A stretch of DNA of 64,000 nt from Pseudomonas sp. MPC6 (GTDB lineage: Bacteria; Pseudomonadota; Gammaproteobacteria; Pseudomonadales; Pseudomonadaceae): contig NZ_CP034783.1 of assembly GCF_006094435.1 (NCBI RefSeq), positions 461,001 through 525,000 on the forward strand, written 5' to 3'. Positions within the stretch are counted from its first letter, which is position 1, and the number at the start of each line of letters is the position of its first letter. The position numbers and the translations under genes were made by a program. Shown here piece by piece: positions 19,599 to 28,060 of the stretch. The notes under the pieces were generated by a model. The model made no database searches, was not told where the DNA came from, and worked only from the letters and a program-made list of their open reading frames with translations.

Positions 19599-19886
19599 CT
19601 ACATTTTTGCGCACATTTCCACATCAGCTTGCGTTTTTACTTCGGTTTCAATACCTAATCTATATTTGCAGTAATCAATTATGTCCTGTCGTAATTCATC
19701 GCTGAGCTTATCTACCTTACGATAGTCGCCATCATTAGCGTGAATATTATGGAACTTCATTCTTAGTGCAGGGGATTTTTTTATAAAAAAAATCGCTCTT
19801 ACTTCACCTTCAGAGACTTCGTTGTAGTACCCGACATTCAGGATTGCCAATGTCGCGAGAAGGGCTGAGAGGAGGAAATATTTCAT
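19599..19886 (-). CDS. Small membrane-anchored protein, putative immunity protein for the amidase
   Basis: A 95-residue protein starting at ATG 19884-19886, overlapping the amidase stop as ATGA. An N-terminal hydrophobic segment (MKYFLLSALLATLAILNVGY) has no clear cleavage site, followed by a basic and acidic soluble part. Size, periplasm-directed topology and tight coupling downstream of a peptidoglycan hydrolase are what an immunity protein would show. No sequence family is recognised. A GGAGG lies just upstream. AT content is clearly above that of the hut genes. Confidence 0.6.
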   Translation of the reverse strand: MKYFLLSALLATLAILNVGYYNEVSEGEVRAIFFIKKSPALRMKFHNIHANDGDYRKVDKLSDELRQDIIDYCKYRLGIETEVKTQADVEMCAKM

Positions 19887-20614
19887 TGGGCTCGCGGGTT
19901 TGGCGGTGGCAATAATTGTGTTTTTATACGGATATTCCTTACTAGCTCCATGCCAATGTTTCCAGGGCAAGTTTTTCCATCTCTATCTTGCCCTGGGTAC
20001 TCTCTGTGACCGCCGAATCGTTCAATCATGAATACACTTTTTAGTGCATTGATCAAATGCAGTAGCGCGTCAATTTGCGCTGCAGGTATCACGTTAGTTG
20101 TGCTATATCCTATAAATTCGAGTGCTTCGCGCCCTTTGGAAACTATGTCTCCCCCTTCTTCTGCTGTGGTCAGATTCTCAAGAAGCACAATGCCAATGAC
20201 GCCTTTATTGAAAAGCTTAACGCTTGACGCTTGAAGCCGAATATCGCGTCCTTCTAGAACCGTGCCGTCACAGGCGATGCCGTAGTGATAGCCGATATCA
20301 TCAAATTTATTGCCCATATGTTGGGCTTGGATGCCTTGCATCTGCTTAATGCCCCCGGGAGTACATTCGTATGAGCGGCCAGCATGGTGCAGCGCAATCA
20401 TGGTGTAGTCCCAATCGAGTACCATCTCCGGCTTGCCTTTCAGCGCTCCCCAGAATGATCGCTCGACGAATGTTGCTTGCAGCGATCGAAGTTTTCTGAT
20501 TATCACATCACGTGTGGCGGCGCGATCGTTAACCGTAATAGAAACAGGGTGTATCGGCTGGTCGGGCTTCACTTCCTGCGCCTTTGTCGTCGTTGTGAAG
20601 TTTGCTCTGCTCAT
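19883..20614 (-). CDS. PGRP-fold N-acetylmuramoyl-L-alanine amidase, putative T6SS effector
   Basis: A 243-residue protein. The first 60 residues form a polar linker; the rest is a peptidoglycan-recognition/amidase_2 domain. ALHHAGRSY near residue 75 gives the first zinc His, GYHYGI the T7-lysozyme-like catalytic Tyr, and GGHREYPGQ plus GKTCPG the second His, the Lys and the zinc Cys. Enzymes of this fold cut the amide between MurNAc and L-Ala. There is no signal peptide, yet the substrate is periplasmic, and the gene is fused by a four-base overlap to a PAAR gene. Type VI delivery is therefore the simplest reading. Confidence 0.8.
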   Translation of the reverse strand: MSRANFTTTTKAQEVKPDQPIHPVSITVNDRAATRDVIIRKLRSLQATFVERSFWGALKGKPEMVLDWDYTMIALHHAGRSYECTPGGIKQMQGIQAQHMGNKFDDIGYHYGIACDGTVLEGRDIRLQASSVKLFNKGVIGIVLLENLTTAEEGGDIVSKGREALEFIGYSTTNVIPAAQIDALLHLINALKSVFMIERFGGHREYPGQDRDGKTCPGNIGMELVRNIRIKTQLLPPPNPRAQ

Positions 20615-21171
20615 ACGATATCCTCCAAAAAGTCGGTCAACTCACGGGCAGGAGCCTGGAACATCACGTGAAGCTCGATCACAGAGCTGGCAGTATATGC
20701 CTCGACATATGCTATGCCGTTAGAGTCCGTGACCCCAACCTTTCGAAGTCCATCAACCATCGCAATATAAGTGCGATTGGCCAGCGGCATGCCAGTGTGG
20801 CTGTCGGTGATGGCAAAAGACTGGGCGAAGGATTTCGCAATGTGGATTGGTGGAGGGGCGGAATTGTCGAAGGTCGAGGTTTGAGCAAAGGTATGCTCAG
20901 AGTTAGATGCAACAGTGGTGTACTGAGTAGCTGAAGCGTACACAACGTGATCAGAGCACCCACAGGCTACCTTGTCGCCCATTGCAACGTAGGGTTGTTG
21001 TTCTGACCAGTCGTGAGCCGTCCCTATGATGGGAAACGCTCCCTTACACTGACTGCATCGAGCAAGGTCGCCCGATTGAACAATTGGTTTGTTACCTTCA
21101 AACCATGTTGCTGAGGCCGATAGAACCTCACCGTATGTTGTTTTGTCTCCAATACAGGCTAATGCTCTCAA
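20611..21171 (-). CDS. PAAR-domain protein with C-terminal Ig/transthyretin-like extension (T6SS tip)
   Basis: A 186-residue protein that would sharpen the VgrG spike and carry cargo. The start is taken as TTG 21169-21171, giving MRALACIGDKTTYG, the usual PAAR N-terminus, with GGAGAG seven bases upstream; an ATG at 21231 is possible but atypical. The PAAR domain covers residues 1-95. The second part, with FAITDSHTGMPLANRTY and VTDSNGIAYV, is the transthyretin-like adaptor often seen before T6SS effectors. It overlaps the amidase gene by four bases. No vgrG, hcp or tss genes are in the window. Confidence 0.8.
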   Translation of the reverse strand: MRALACIGDKTTYGEVLSASATWFEGNKPIVQSGDLARCSQCKGAFPIIGTAHDWSEQQPYVAMGDKVACGCSDHVVYASATQYTTVASNSEHTFAQTSTFDNSAPPPIHIAKSFAQSFAITDSHTGMPLANRTYIAMVDGLRKVGVTDSNGIAYVEAYTASSVIELHVMFQAPARELTDFLEDIV

Positions 21172-21641
21172 TGTGAATCTCTCCGGGGTGAAGAAATGAC
21201 TCTTCCATTTTTCACTAAATTGTCGTTCCACTCCGACGGCTTTGTACTGGGTGAAATCAACGTAACGAAGGCGAAACCATAGGGCTTTGATTGCCTAAAG
21301 TAAGTAGGACGTTTCTGAAATTGCCTCATTGATTGCAGCGTCCACCAACCGTAATCGCGGAGCTACACAGGGGCGGGCGTACTATGGGGGGCGTTCGACG
21401 CGAATTTTGCGATCACCTCACTCATTCAGGAGCTTCGGCTGCGTTCTTTGTGGTCTTTAGCGTTTCCCATTGCGCACCAACTTGTTACCGAACGCCCCAG
21501 CGTGGCGCAAAACCACGCTCAAGTAACAGCGTCACTTCTTCCGCCACATCCCGCCCCGAAAAATTTCATCTTCGTCAGAGCCCTTGATCCAGGCGCTTTC
21601 CAGTCCTTTCAGGATTTTTCTTGAGTGCTCATCCAACAAGT
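21172..21641. other. Unassigned stretch between the PAAR gene and the hutU promoter
   Basis: No convincing gene is visible. Short frames occur on both strands; on the minus strand the frame upstream of the PAAR start stays open for about 20 further codons past the alternative ATG and then hits a stop. Another minus frame at 21532-21720 reads NLLDEHSRKILKGLESAW, which looks protein-like but is broken. It could be decayed accessory DNA left by the insertion. Confidence 0.5.
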
Positions 21642-21657
21642 TGGCCGCATGATTGCA
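21642..21657 (+). promoter_or_regulatory. Sigma-54 (-24/-12) promoter of hutU
   Basis: TGGCCGC-ATGA-TTGCA matches TGGCACG-N4-TTGCW, with GG and GC 12 bases apart. The predicted transcription start, about 21668, falls inside the HutC operator. Sigma-54 dependence of the hutU promoter under CbrB/NtrC control is established in P. fluorescens SBW25. Confidence 0.8.
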
Positions 21658-21661
21658 TATG

Positions 21662-21675
21662 CTTGTATGTACAAG
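21662..21675. promoter_or_regulatory. HutC operator upstream of hutU
   Basis: CTTGTA-TG-TACAAG is a dyad with perfect 6-base arms and a two-base centre. It starts five bases after the -12 element, so a bound repressor would cover the start site. The same half-site TGTA..TACA recurs at the hutF/hutC junction. Confidence 0.8.
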
Positions 21676-21801
21676 TAAAGACGTATGCGTATGAGTCACG
21701 AAGACTCGACCGGCGTCCACTGATTCGCTGGTGTGCCTTTCTGCTCACCGGCTTGCTCGCCCACTGGGTTGGTTTGGATTGATTGCTGAGGAGTTCTTTT
21801 C

Positions 21802-23484
21802 GTGACTGAGAATAAACCTACAAAGTTTCGTGACGTTGAAATCCGCGCAGCCCGCGGTAACAAACTGACCGCCAAGAGCTGGCTGACCGAAGCGCCGCTG
21901 CGCATGCTGATGAACAACCTCGACCCGGAAGTCGCCGAGAACCCTAAGGAATTGGTGGTTTACGGTGGTATCGGTCGTGCGGCACGTAACTGGGAATGCT
22001 ACGACAAGATCGTTGAAAGCCTGACCAACCTGAACGACGACGAGACCCTGCTGGTGCAATCCGGCAAGCCGGTCGGCGTGTTCAAGACCCACACCAATGC
22101 CCCGCGCGTACTGATCGCCAACTCCAACCTGGTGCCGCACTGGGCGAGCTGGGAACACTTCAACGAACTGGACGCCAAAGGCCTGGCCATGTATGGCCAG
22201 ATGACCGCCGGCAGCTGGATCTACATCGGCAGCCAGGGCATCGTTCAAGGCACCTACGAAACCTTCGTCGAAGCCGGTCGCCAACACTACAACGATGACC
22301 TCAAAGGTCGTTGGGTCCTGACCGCCGGCCTCGGCGGCATGGGCGGCGCTCAACCACTGGCGGCGACCCTGGCCGGCGCTTGCTCGCTGAACATCGAATG
22401 CCAGCAGGTCAGCATCGATTTCCGCCTGAACAGCCGTTATGTCGATGAACAAGCCACCGACCTCGACGACGCGCTGGCCCGCATCGCCAAATACACCAAG
22501 GAAGGCAAGGCGATCTCCATCGCGCTGCTGGGCAACGCGGCGGAAATCCTGCCGGAACTGGTCAAGCGCGGCGTGCGCCCGGACATGGTCACCGACCAGA
22601 CCAGTGCCCACGATCCGCTCAACGGTTACCTGCCGGCCGGCTGGACCTGGGAAGAGTACCGCGCTCGTGCCAAGACCGAGCCTGCTGCCGTGGTCAAAGC
22701 CGCCAAGCAATCGATGGCCGTGCACGTCAAAGCGATGCTCGAATTCCAGAAAATGGGCATTCCGACCTTCGACTACGGCAACAACATCCGTCAGATGGCC
22801 CAGGAAGAAGGCGTGGAAAACGCATTCGACTTCCCGGGTTTCGTGCCGGCTTACATCCGTCCGCTGTTCTGCCGCGGCATCGGTCCATTCCGTTGGGCTG
22901 CACTGTCGGGCAACGCTGAAGACATTTACAAAACCGACGCCAAGGTCAAGGAACTGATCCCGGACGACGCGCACCTGCACAACTGGCTGGACATGGCTCG
23001 CGAGCGCATCAGCTTCCAGGGTCTGCCGGCACGTATCTGCTGGGTTGGCCTGGGCCTGCGCGCCAAGCTGGGTCTGGCATTCAACGAAATGGTCCGTAGT
23101 GGTGAATTGTCCGCGCCAATCGTGATCGGTCGTGACCACCTGGACTCCGGTTCCGTAGCCAGCCCGAACCGCGAAACCGAGTCGATGCAGGACGGTTCCG
23201 ACGCTGTGTCCGACTGGCCACTGCTCAACGCCCTGCTCAACACTGCGAGCGGCGCGACCTGGGTTTCCCTGCACCACGGCGGCGGCGTCGGCATGGGCTT
23301 CTCCCAGCATTCGGGCATGGTGATTGTCTGCGACGGTACTGACGAAGCGGCCGAGCGTATCGCTCGCGTGCTGCACAACGACCCGGCGACCGGTGTCATG
23401 CGTCACGCCGATGCGGGTTATCAGATCGCGATCGATTGCGCCAAGGAACAGGGGCTGAACCTGCCGATGATTACCGGCAAATAA
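21802..23484 (+). CDS. hutU: Urocanate hydratase
   Basis: Hydrates urocanate to 4-imidazolone-5-propionate with a tightly bound NAD+ as electrophile. The protein has 560 residues from GTG 21802, preceded by GAGGAG. The whole length matches urocanases, including [17 protein letters not shown] (NAD+ region, near residue 176), [13 protein letters not shown] near residue 266 and [16 protein letters not shown] near residue 450. It opens the catabolic operon and lies directly behind the sigma-54 promoter and HutC operator. Confidence 0.97.
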   Translation: MTENKPTKFRDVEIRAARGNKLTAKSWLTEAPLRMLMNNLDPEVAENPKELVVYGGIGRAARNWECYDKIVESLTNLNDDETLLVQSGKPVGVFKTHTNAPRVLIANSNLVPHWASWEHFNELDAKGLAMYGQMTAGSWIYIGSQGIVQGTYETFVEAGRQHYNDDLKGRWVLTAGLGGMGGAQPLAATLAGACSLNIECQQVSIDFRLNSRYVDEQATDLDDALARIAKYTKEGKAISIALLGNAAEILPELVKRGVRPDMVTDQTSAHDPLNGYLPAGWTWEEYRARAKTEPAAVVKAAKQSMAVHVKAMLEFQKMGIPTFDYGNNIRQMAQEEGVENAFDFPGFVPAYIRPLFCRGIGPFRWAALSGNAEDIYKTDAKVKELIPDDAHLHNWLDMARERISFQGLPARICWVGLGLRAKLGLAFNEMVRSGELSAPIVIGRDHLDSGSVASPNRETESMQDGSDAVSDWPLLNALLNTASGATWVSLHHGGGVGMGFSQHSGMVIVCDGTDEAAERIARVLHNDPATGVMRHADAGYQIAIDCAKEQGLNLPMITGK

Positions 23485-23508
23485 AACAGGCCTTGGCTTG
23501 ACGCAAAA

Positions 23509-23592
23509 CCTGTAGGAGCTGGCTTGCCAGCGAATGATGCACCTCGGTGTGCCAGGAAGGACGCCTTGGCGAGCAAGCTCGCTCCTACAGGG
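23509..23592. repeat. REP pair (inverted, mixed arms)
   Basis: TGTAGGAGCTGGCTTGCCAGCGAA and, inverted, GGCGAGCAAGCTCGCTCCTA lie between hutU and the permease gene. Within an operon such hairpins can stabilise the upstream transcript end. Confidence 0.85.
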
Positions 23593-23630
23593 ATCACCAA
23601 CCCAGAATAACAATCCACAGAGGTTGAACA

Positions 23631-25103
23631 ATGGCTGTTAATGACGATCGTGCAGGCAACAAACCGTTGATCGAGAAACGTTCGATCGACTACATCCCGG
23701 AAGCGGAGAGACACGGTCGTCTGTTGAGCCAGTTCACCCTGTGGATGGGCGCCAACCTGCAAATCACCGCGATTGTCACCGGGGCCCTGGCCGTGGTGCT
23801 GGGCGGTGACGTGTTCTGGTCGTTGATCGGTCTGTTGATCGGTCAACTGCTCGGCGGTGGCGTAATGGCGCTGCATGCCGCGCAAGGGCCCAAGCTTGGC
23901 CTGCCGCAGATGATCTCCAGCCGGGTGCAGTTCGGCGTGTATGGCGCGGCCATCCCGATCGTGCTGGTCTGTCTGATGTACCTCGGTTTCACCGCAACGG
24001 GCACCGTGCTTTCCGGCCAGGCGCTGGGCCAGTTGTTTGGCGTCAGCGACAGCGTCGGTATCCTCATCTTCGCCAGTGTCATCGTGCTGGTCACGGTGCT
24101 CGGTTATCGGGTGATCCATTTCATCGGCCGTGTCGCCAGCGTCATTGGCGTGATTGCCTTCGTTTACCTGTTCAGTCGCCTGATGAGCCAGACTGATGTT
24201 GGCGCGCTCCTGCAAATCCGCCACTTCAGCTGGACCAGCTTTCTGCTCGCGGTGTCGCTCGCGGCGTCCTGGCAGATCGCCTTCGGCCCCTACGTGGCTG
24301 ACTATTCACGCTACCTGCCGAGCAAGACTTCCTCGGTGAAGACCTTTTTCGCGGCCGGTGCGGGTTCGGTGATTGGCGCACAGGTGGCGATGATCCTCGG
24401 CGTGCTTGCCGCCGCCTCGGCCAACGGGCAGTTCGCCGGCCACGAAGTGGCCTACATCGTGGGTCTGGGCGGTACCGGTGCCACCGCTGCGCTGCTGTAC
24501 TTCAGCATCGCGTTCGGGAAGGTCACCATCTCCACGCTGAACTCCTACGGCAGCTTCATGTGCATTGCGACCGTCATCAGCGGTTTCCGTGGCGACCTGA
24601 AAGTGACGCGCTTGCAGCGTCTGGTCTTCGTGCTGGTCATCGTCGGCACGGCGACCCTGATCGCGTTGCTCGGTCAGCACTCGTTCCTCGGTGCGTTCAA
24701 GTCCTTCATCCTGTTCTTGCTGGCGTTCTTTACGCCATGGAGCGCGATCAACCTGGTGGACTACTACTGCATCACTCGCGAGCGCTATGACGTGCCGGCG
24801 CTGGCCGATCCGAACGGTCGCTACGGCCGTTGGAACCCCCTCGGCATCAGCGTCTATGTCTTCGGTGTGCTGGTGCAACTGCCGTTCATCTCCACCAAGT
24901 TCTATACCGGTCCGCTGGTGGACGCTCTGGGTGGGGTGGATATTTCCTGGATCATCGGGCTGGTGCTTCCCGCAGCCTTGTATTACGTGTGTGCGAAAAA
25001 ATGGCACAGCGCAGTACCCGATCAACTGATCCTGCCGATCGAGCAGGACAGCGTTGTACAACCCAAAACAAGCGGGGCCTGTCGCACTGCGGTGCAGGCC
25101 TGA
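23631..25103 (+). CDS. hutT: NCS1-family permease, probable urocanate transporter HutT
   Basis: A 490-residue inner-membrane protein with about 12 hydrophobic segments, of the cytosine/purine (NCS1, CodB-like) family. ATG 23631 follows AGAGG. The family block ADYSRYLPSKTS lies near residue 222. In SBW25 a CodB-like protein at this place (HutTu) carries urocanate, so this is the likely substrate; that assignment comes from position, not from residues I can read. It is located between hutU and the hutXWV importer. Confidence 0.82.
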   Translation: MAVNDDRAGNKPLIEKRSIDYIPEAERHGRLLSQFTLWMGANLQITAIVTGALAVVLGGDVFWSLIGLLIGQLLGGGVMALHAAQGPKLGLPQMISSRVQFGVYGAAIPIVLVCLMYLGFTATGTVLSGQALGQLFGVSDSVGILIFASVIVLVTVLGYRVIHFIGRVASVIGVIAFVYLFSRLMSQTDVGALLQIRHFSWTSFLLAVSLAASWQIAFGPYVADYSRYLPSKTSSVKTFFAAGAGSVIGAQVAMILGVLAAASANGQFAGHEVAYIVGLGGTGATAALLYFSIAFGKVTISTLNSYGSFMCIATVISGFRGDLKVTRLQRLVFVLVIVGTATLIALLGQHSFLGAFKSFILFLLAFFTPWSAINLVDYYCITRERYDVPALADPNGRYGRWNPLGISVYVFGVLVQLPFISTKFYTGPLVDALGGVDISWIIGLVLPAALYYVCAKKWHSAVPDQLILPIEQDSVVQPKTSGACRTAVQA

Positions 25104-25171
25104 TTGGACGTGGACAGGGCTGGATGCCTCTTGACTGCCGTAAGCCAATTCATGATTAGGAGCGTCACACA

Positions 25172-26140
25172 ATGAAATCGAACAAGACCCTGCTGACCAC
25201 ATTGCTTTCCATGGGCCTGCTCGCCAGTGCCGGCGCCACTCAGGCAGCCGGTTGGTGCGAGTCGGGCAAACCGGTGAAATTCGCCGGCCTGAACTGGGAA
25301 AGCGGCATGCTGCTGACCGATGTCATGCAAGTGGTGCTGGAGAAAGGCTACGACTGCAAGACGGACAGCCTGCCAGGCAACTCCATCACCATGGAAAACG
25401 CCCTGAGCAGCAACGATATTCAAGTGTTCGCCGAAGAATGGGTCGGCCGCAGCGAAGTCTGGAACAAGGCCGAGAAGGCCGGCAAGGTGGTCGGTGTCGG
25501 CGCTCCGGTCGTTGGCGCGGTCGAAGGCTGGTATGTGCCGCGTTACGTGATCGAAGGCGACGCCAAGCGCAAGCTGGAGCCAAAAGCCCCGGACCTCAAG
25601 GCGATCGCCGATCTGGGCAAATACGCCACCGTGTTCAAGGATCAGGAAGAGCCATCCAAGGGCCGCTTCTATAACTGCCCGGCCGGCTGGACCTGTGAGC
25701 TGGACAACAGCGAAATGCTCAAAAGCTACGGCCTGGAAAGCACCTACACCAACTTCCGCCCAGGCACTGGCCCGGCGCTGGATGCAGCGGTGCTGTCGAG
25801 CTACAAGCGTGGCGAGCCGATCCTGTTCTACTACTGGTCGCCAACCCCGCTGATGGGCCAGGTCGACCTGGTCAAGCTTGAAGAAAAACCGGGTGTGGAC
25901 AAGAGCGTGACCATCAAGGTCGGCCTGTCCAAAACCTTCCACGAGCAAGCCCCGGAACTGGTGGCCGTGCTGGAAAAGGTCAACCTGCCGATCGACCTGC
26001 TGAACCAGAACCTCGGGCGCATGGCCAAAGAGCGGATCGAGTCACCAAAACTGGCGAAAATCTTCCTCAAGGAACATCCTGAAGTCTGGCACGCATGGGT
26101 GAGCGAAGACGCAGCCAAAAAGATCGACGCGGCCTTGTAG
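25172..26140 (+). CDS. hutX: Histidine/quaternary-amine ABC transporter, periplasmic binding protein
   Basis: A 322-residue OpuAC/ProX-type solute-binding protein. The signal peptide probably ends at ATQAA-GW (residue 25). ATG 25172 follows TTAGGAG. HutXWV of Sinorhizobium meliloti is a histidine importer of the glycine-betaine transporter family, and the position inside this hut operon supports histidine as the ligand. Betaine-like ligands cannot be excluded from sequence. It is followed by its permease and ATPase. Confidence 0.87.
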   Translation: MKSNKTLLTTLLSMGLLASAGATQAAGWCESGKPVKFAGLNWESGMLLTDVMQVVLEKGYDCKTDSLPGNSITMENALSSNDIQVFAEEWVGRSEVWNKAEKAGKVVGVGAPVVGAVEGWYVPRYVIEGDAKRKLEPKAPDLKAIADLGKYATVFKDQEEPSKGRFYNCPAGWTCELDNSEMLKSYGLESTYTNFRPGTGPALDAAVLSSYKRGEPILFYYWSPTPLMGQVDLVKLEEKPGVDKSVTIKVGLSKTFHEQAPELVAVLEKVNLPIDLLNQNLGRMAKERIESPKLAKIFLKEHPEVWHAWVSEDAAKKIDAAL

Positions 26141-26210
26141 GTCGAGCTTTACCGGCTGCCGTCAGCGGCAGTCGGATGCTTGATCGCAACCCCTTGATTG
26201 AGAGTCTCTT

Positions 26211-27062
26211 ATGTTTCCCGAAAACTTTACTTTTTCCATCGCCGACTGGGTCAACAGTTGGGTCGATTCGCTGGTCACCAACTACGGCGATGTGTTCCGC
26301 AGCATCTCCGACACCCTGTTGTGGGCCATCGTCAATCTTGAAGGGCTGCTACGTGCGGCCCCCTGGTGGCTGATGCTGGCGATCGTGGCGGGCGTTGCCT
26401 GGCACGCGACCCGCAAAGTCGTGACCACGTCCGTCATCGTCGGCCTGCTGTTCCTGGTGGGGGCGGTCGGCCTCTGGGACAAGCTGATGCAGACCCTGGC
26501 GCTGATGATGGTGGCGACGGTCATCTCGGTGCTGATCGGCATTCCGCTGGGCATTCTCTCGGCGCGCAGCAATCGCCTGCGTTCGGTGCTGATGCCGCTG
26601 CTGGACATCATGCAGACCATGCCGAGCTTCGTGTACCTGATCCCGGTGCTGATGCTGTTCGGCCTGGGCAAGGTCCCGGCGATTTTCGCCACCGTCATCT
26701 ACGCGGCGCCACCGCTGATCCGTCTGACCGACCTGGGCATTCGCCAGGTCGACGGTGAAGTGATGGAAGCGATCAACGCCTTCGGTGCCAACCGCTGGCA
26801 GCAACTGTTTGGCGTGCAACTGCCGCTGGCCCTGCCGAGCATCATGGCCGGGATCAACCAGACCACCATGATGGCCCTGTCGATGGTAGTGATTGCCTCG
26901 ATGATCGGTGCCCGTGGCCTGGGCGAAGACGTGTTGGTGGGGATTCAGACCCTCAACGTCGGACGAGGCCTCGAAGCCGGTCTGGCGATCGTGATTCTGG
27001 CAGTGGTCATCGACCGCATTACTCAGGCGTATGGTCGGCCACGGCATGAGGTGAGCAAATGA
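26211..27062 (+). CDS. hutW: Histidine/quaternary-amine ABC transporter, permease
   Basis: A 283-residue ProW-like permease. An N-terminal segment reaches about residue 45, and at least six membrane spans follow. The cytoplasmic coupling loop is EAINAFGANRWQQLFGVQLP near residue 185, contacting the ATPase. It forms the channel for HutX-delivered substrate. The last four bases overlap the start of the ATPase gene, so translation is coupled. Confidence 0.9.
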   Translation: MFPENFTFSIADWVNSWVDSLVTNYGDVFRSISDTLLWAIVNLEGLLRAAPWWLMLAIVAGVAWHATRKVVTTSVIVGLLFLVGAVGLWDKLMQTLALMMVATVISVLIGIPLGILSARSNRLRSVLMPLLDIMQTMPSFVYLIPVLMLFGLGKVPAIFATVIYAAPPLIRLTDLGIRQVDGEVMEAINAFGANRWQQLFGVQLPLALPSIMAGINQTTMMALSMVVIASMIGARGLGEDVLVGIQTLNVGRGLEAGLAIVILAVVIDRITQAYGRPRHEVSK

Positions 27063-27889
27063 ACAACGAAGCCATCAGCAAGATTGAAGTCAAGAACGTC
27101 TTCAAGATTTTCGGCAACCGTTCCAAGGAAGCGCTGGCCATGGTCGGCCAGGGCAAGACCAAGGACCAGGTTTTGGCCGAAACCGGCTGCGTGGTCGGCG
27201 TCAACGACCTGTCGCTGAGCATCGGCACCGGCGAGATCTTCGTGATCATGGGCCTGTCGGGTTCCGGCAAGTCGACGCTGGTGCGCCACTTCAATCGCCT
27301 GATCGACCCGACCAGCGGCGCGATCCTGGTGGACGGCGTGGACATCCTGCAATACGACATGGACGCCCTGCGCGAATTTCGCCGACACAAGATCAGCATG
27401 GTGTTCCAGAGCTTCGGCCTGTTGCCGCACAAAACCGTGGTGGACAACGTCGCCTACGGCCTGAAAGTGCGTGGCGAGAGCAAGCAGATGTGCACCGAGC
27501 GCGCGCTGCACTGGATCAACACCGTGGGCCTCAAGGGCTACGAAAACAAATACCCGCATCAGTTGTCGGGCGGCATGCGCCAGCGTGTGGGCCTGGCCCG
27601 CGCACTCGCGGCGGACACCGACATCATCCTGATGGACGAAGCGTTCAGCGCCCTTGATCCACTCATCCGCGCTGAAATGCAGGATCAGTTGCTGGAGCTG
27701 CAAAAGACCCTGCACAAGACCATCGTCTTCATCACCCACGACCTCGACGAGGCCGTGCGGATCGGCAACCGCATTGCGATCCTCAAGGACGGCCGGCTGA
27801 TTCAGGTCGGTACGCCGAGAGAGATCCTGCATTCGCCGGCGGATGAGTATGTCGACCGGTTCGTGCAGCGGCGGGCTGCGGTGGTTTAA
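27059..27889 (+). CDS. hutV: Histidine/quaternary-amine ABC transporter, ATPase
   Basis: A 276-residue ProV-like ATPase. The Walker A motif is GLSGSGKST near residue 65, the Q-loop follows in FQSFGLLP, the signature is LSGGMRQRVG, Walker B is IILMDEAFSALD, and the switch His is in ITHDLDEA. It stops right after the nucleotide-binding domain and lacks the tandem CBS domains of osmotic ProV proteins. That fits a nutrient importer rather than an osmotically gated one. It overlaps hutW by four bases. Confidence 0.92.
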   Translation: MNNEAISKIEVKNVFKIFGNRSKEALAMVGQGKTKDQVLAETGCVVGVNDLSLSIGTGEIFVIMGLSGSGKSTLVRHFNRLIDPTSGAILVDGVDILQYDMDALREFRRHKISMVFQSFGLLPHKTVVDNVAYGLKVRGESKQMCTERALHWINTVGLKGYENKYPHQLSGGMRQRVGLARALAADTDIILMDEAFSALDPLIRAEMQDQLLELQKTLHKTIVFITHDLDEAVRIGNRIAILKDGRLIQVGTPREILHSPADEYVDRFVQRRAAVV

Positions 27890-27912
27890 AGAGATTTGCG
27901 GTGATAGTGCCG

Positions 27913-28014
27913 GCCTCTTCGCGAGCAAGCCCGCTCCCACATTTGTTCGGCGTTGTGCCGAAAATTTGTGAACACCACAGATCAAATGTGGGAGCGGGCT
28001 TGCTCGCGAAGGCG
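27913..28014. repeat. REP pair (inverted)
   Basis: CTTCGCGAGCAAGCCCGCTCCCAC and its inverse GTGGGAGCGGGCTTGCTCGCGAAG are separated by about 50 bases, between hutV and hutH1. Confidence 0.88.
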
Positions 28015-28060
28015 TCAGTGAAGCTGCATCAATATTCAGGTTGTACGCACGAGGTTGAAG

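Noticed and set aside
21333..21587. 84-codon plus-strand frame before hutU
   Set aside because: No ribosome site, random composition and many Ser/Arg/Pro; not supported as a gene.
25077..25100. GGCCTG...CAGGCC hairpin at the end of hutT as a terminator
   Set aside because: It overlaps the last codons of hutT and lacks a T-run; at most an RNA-stability element.
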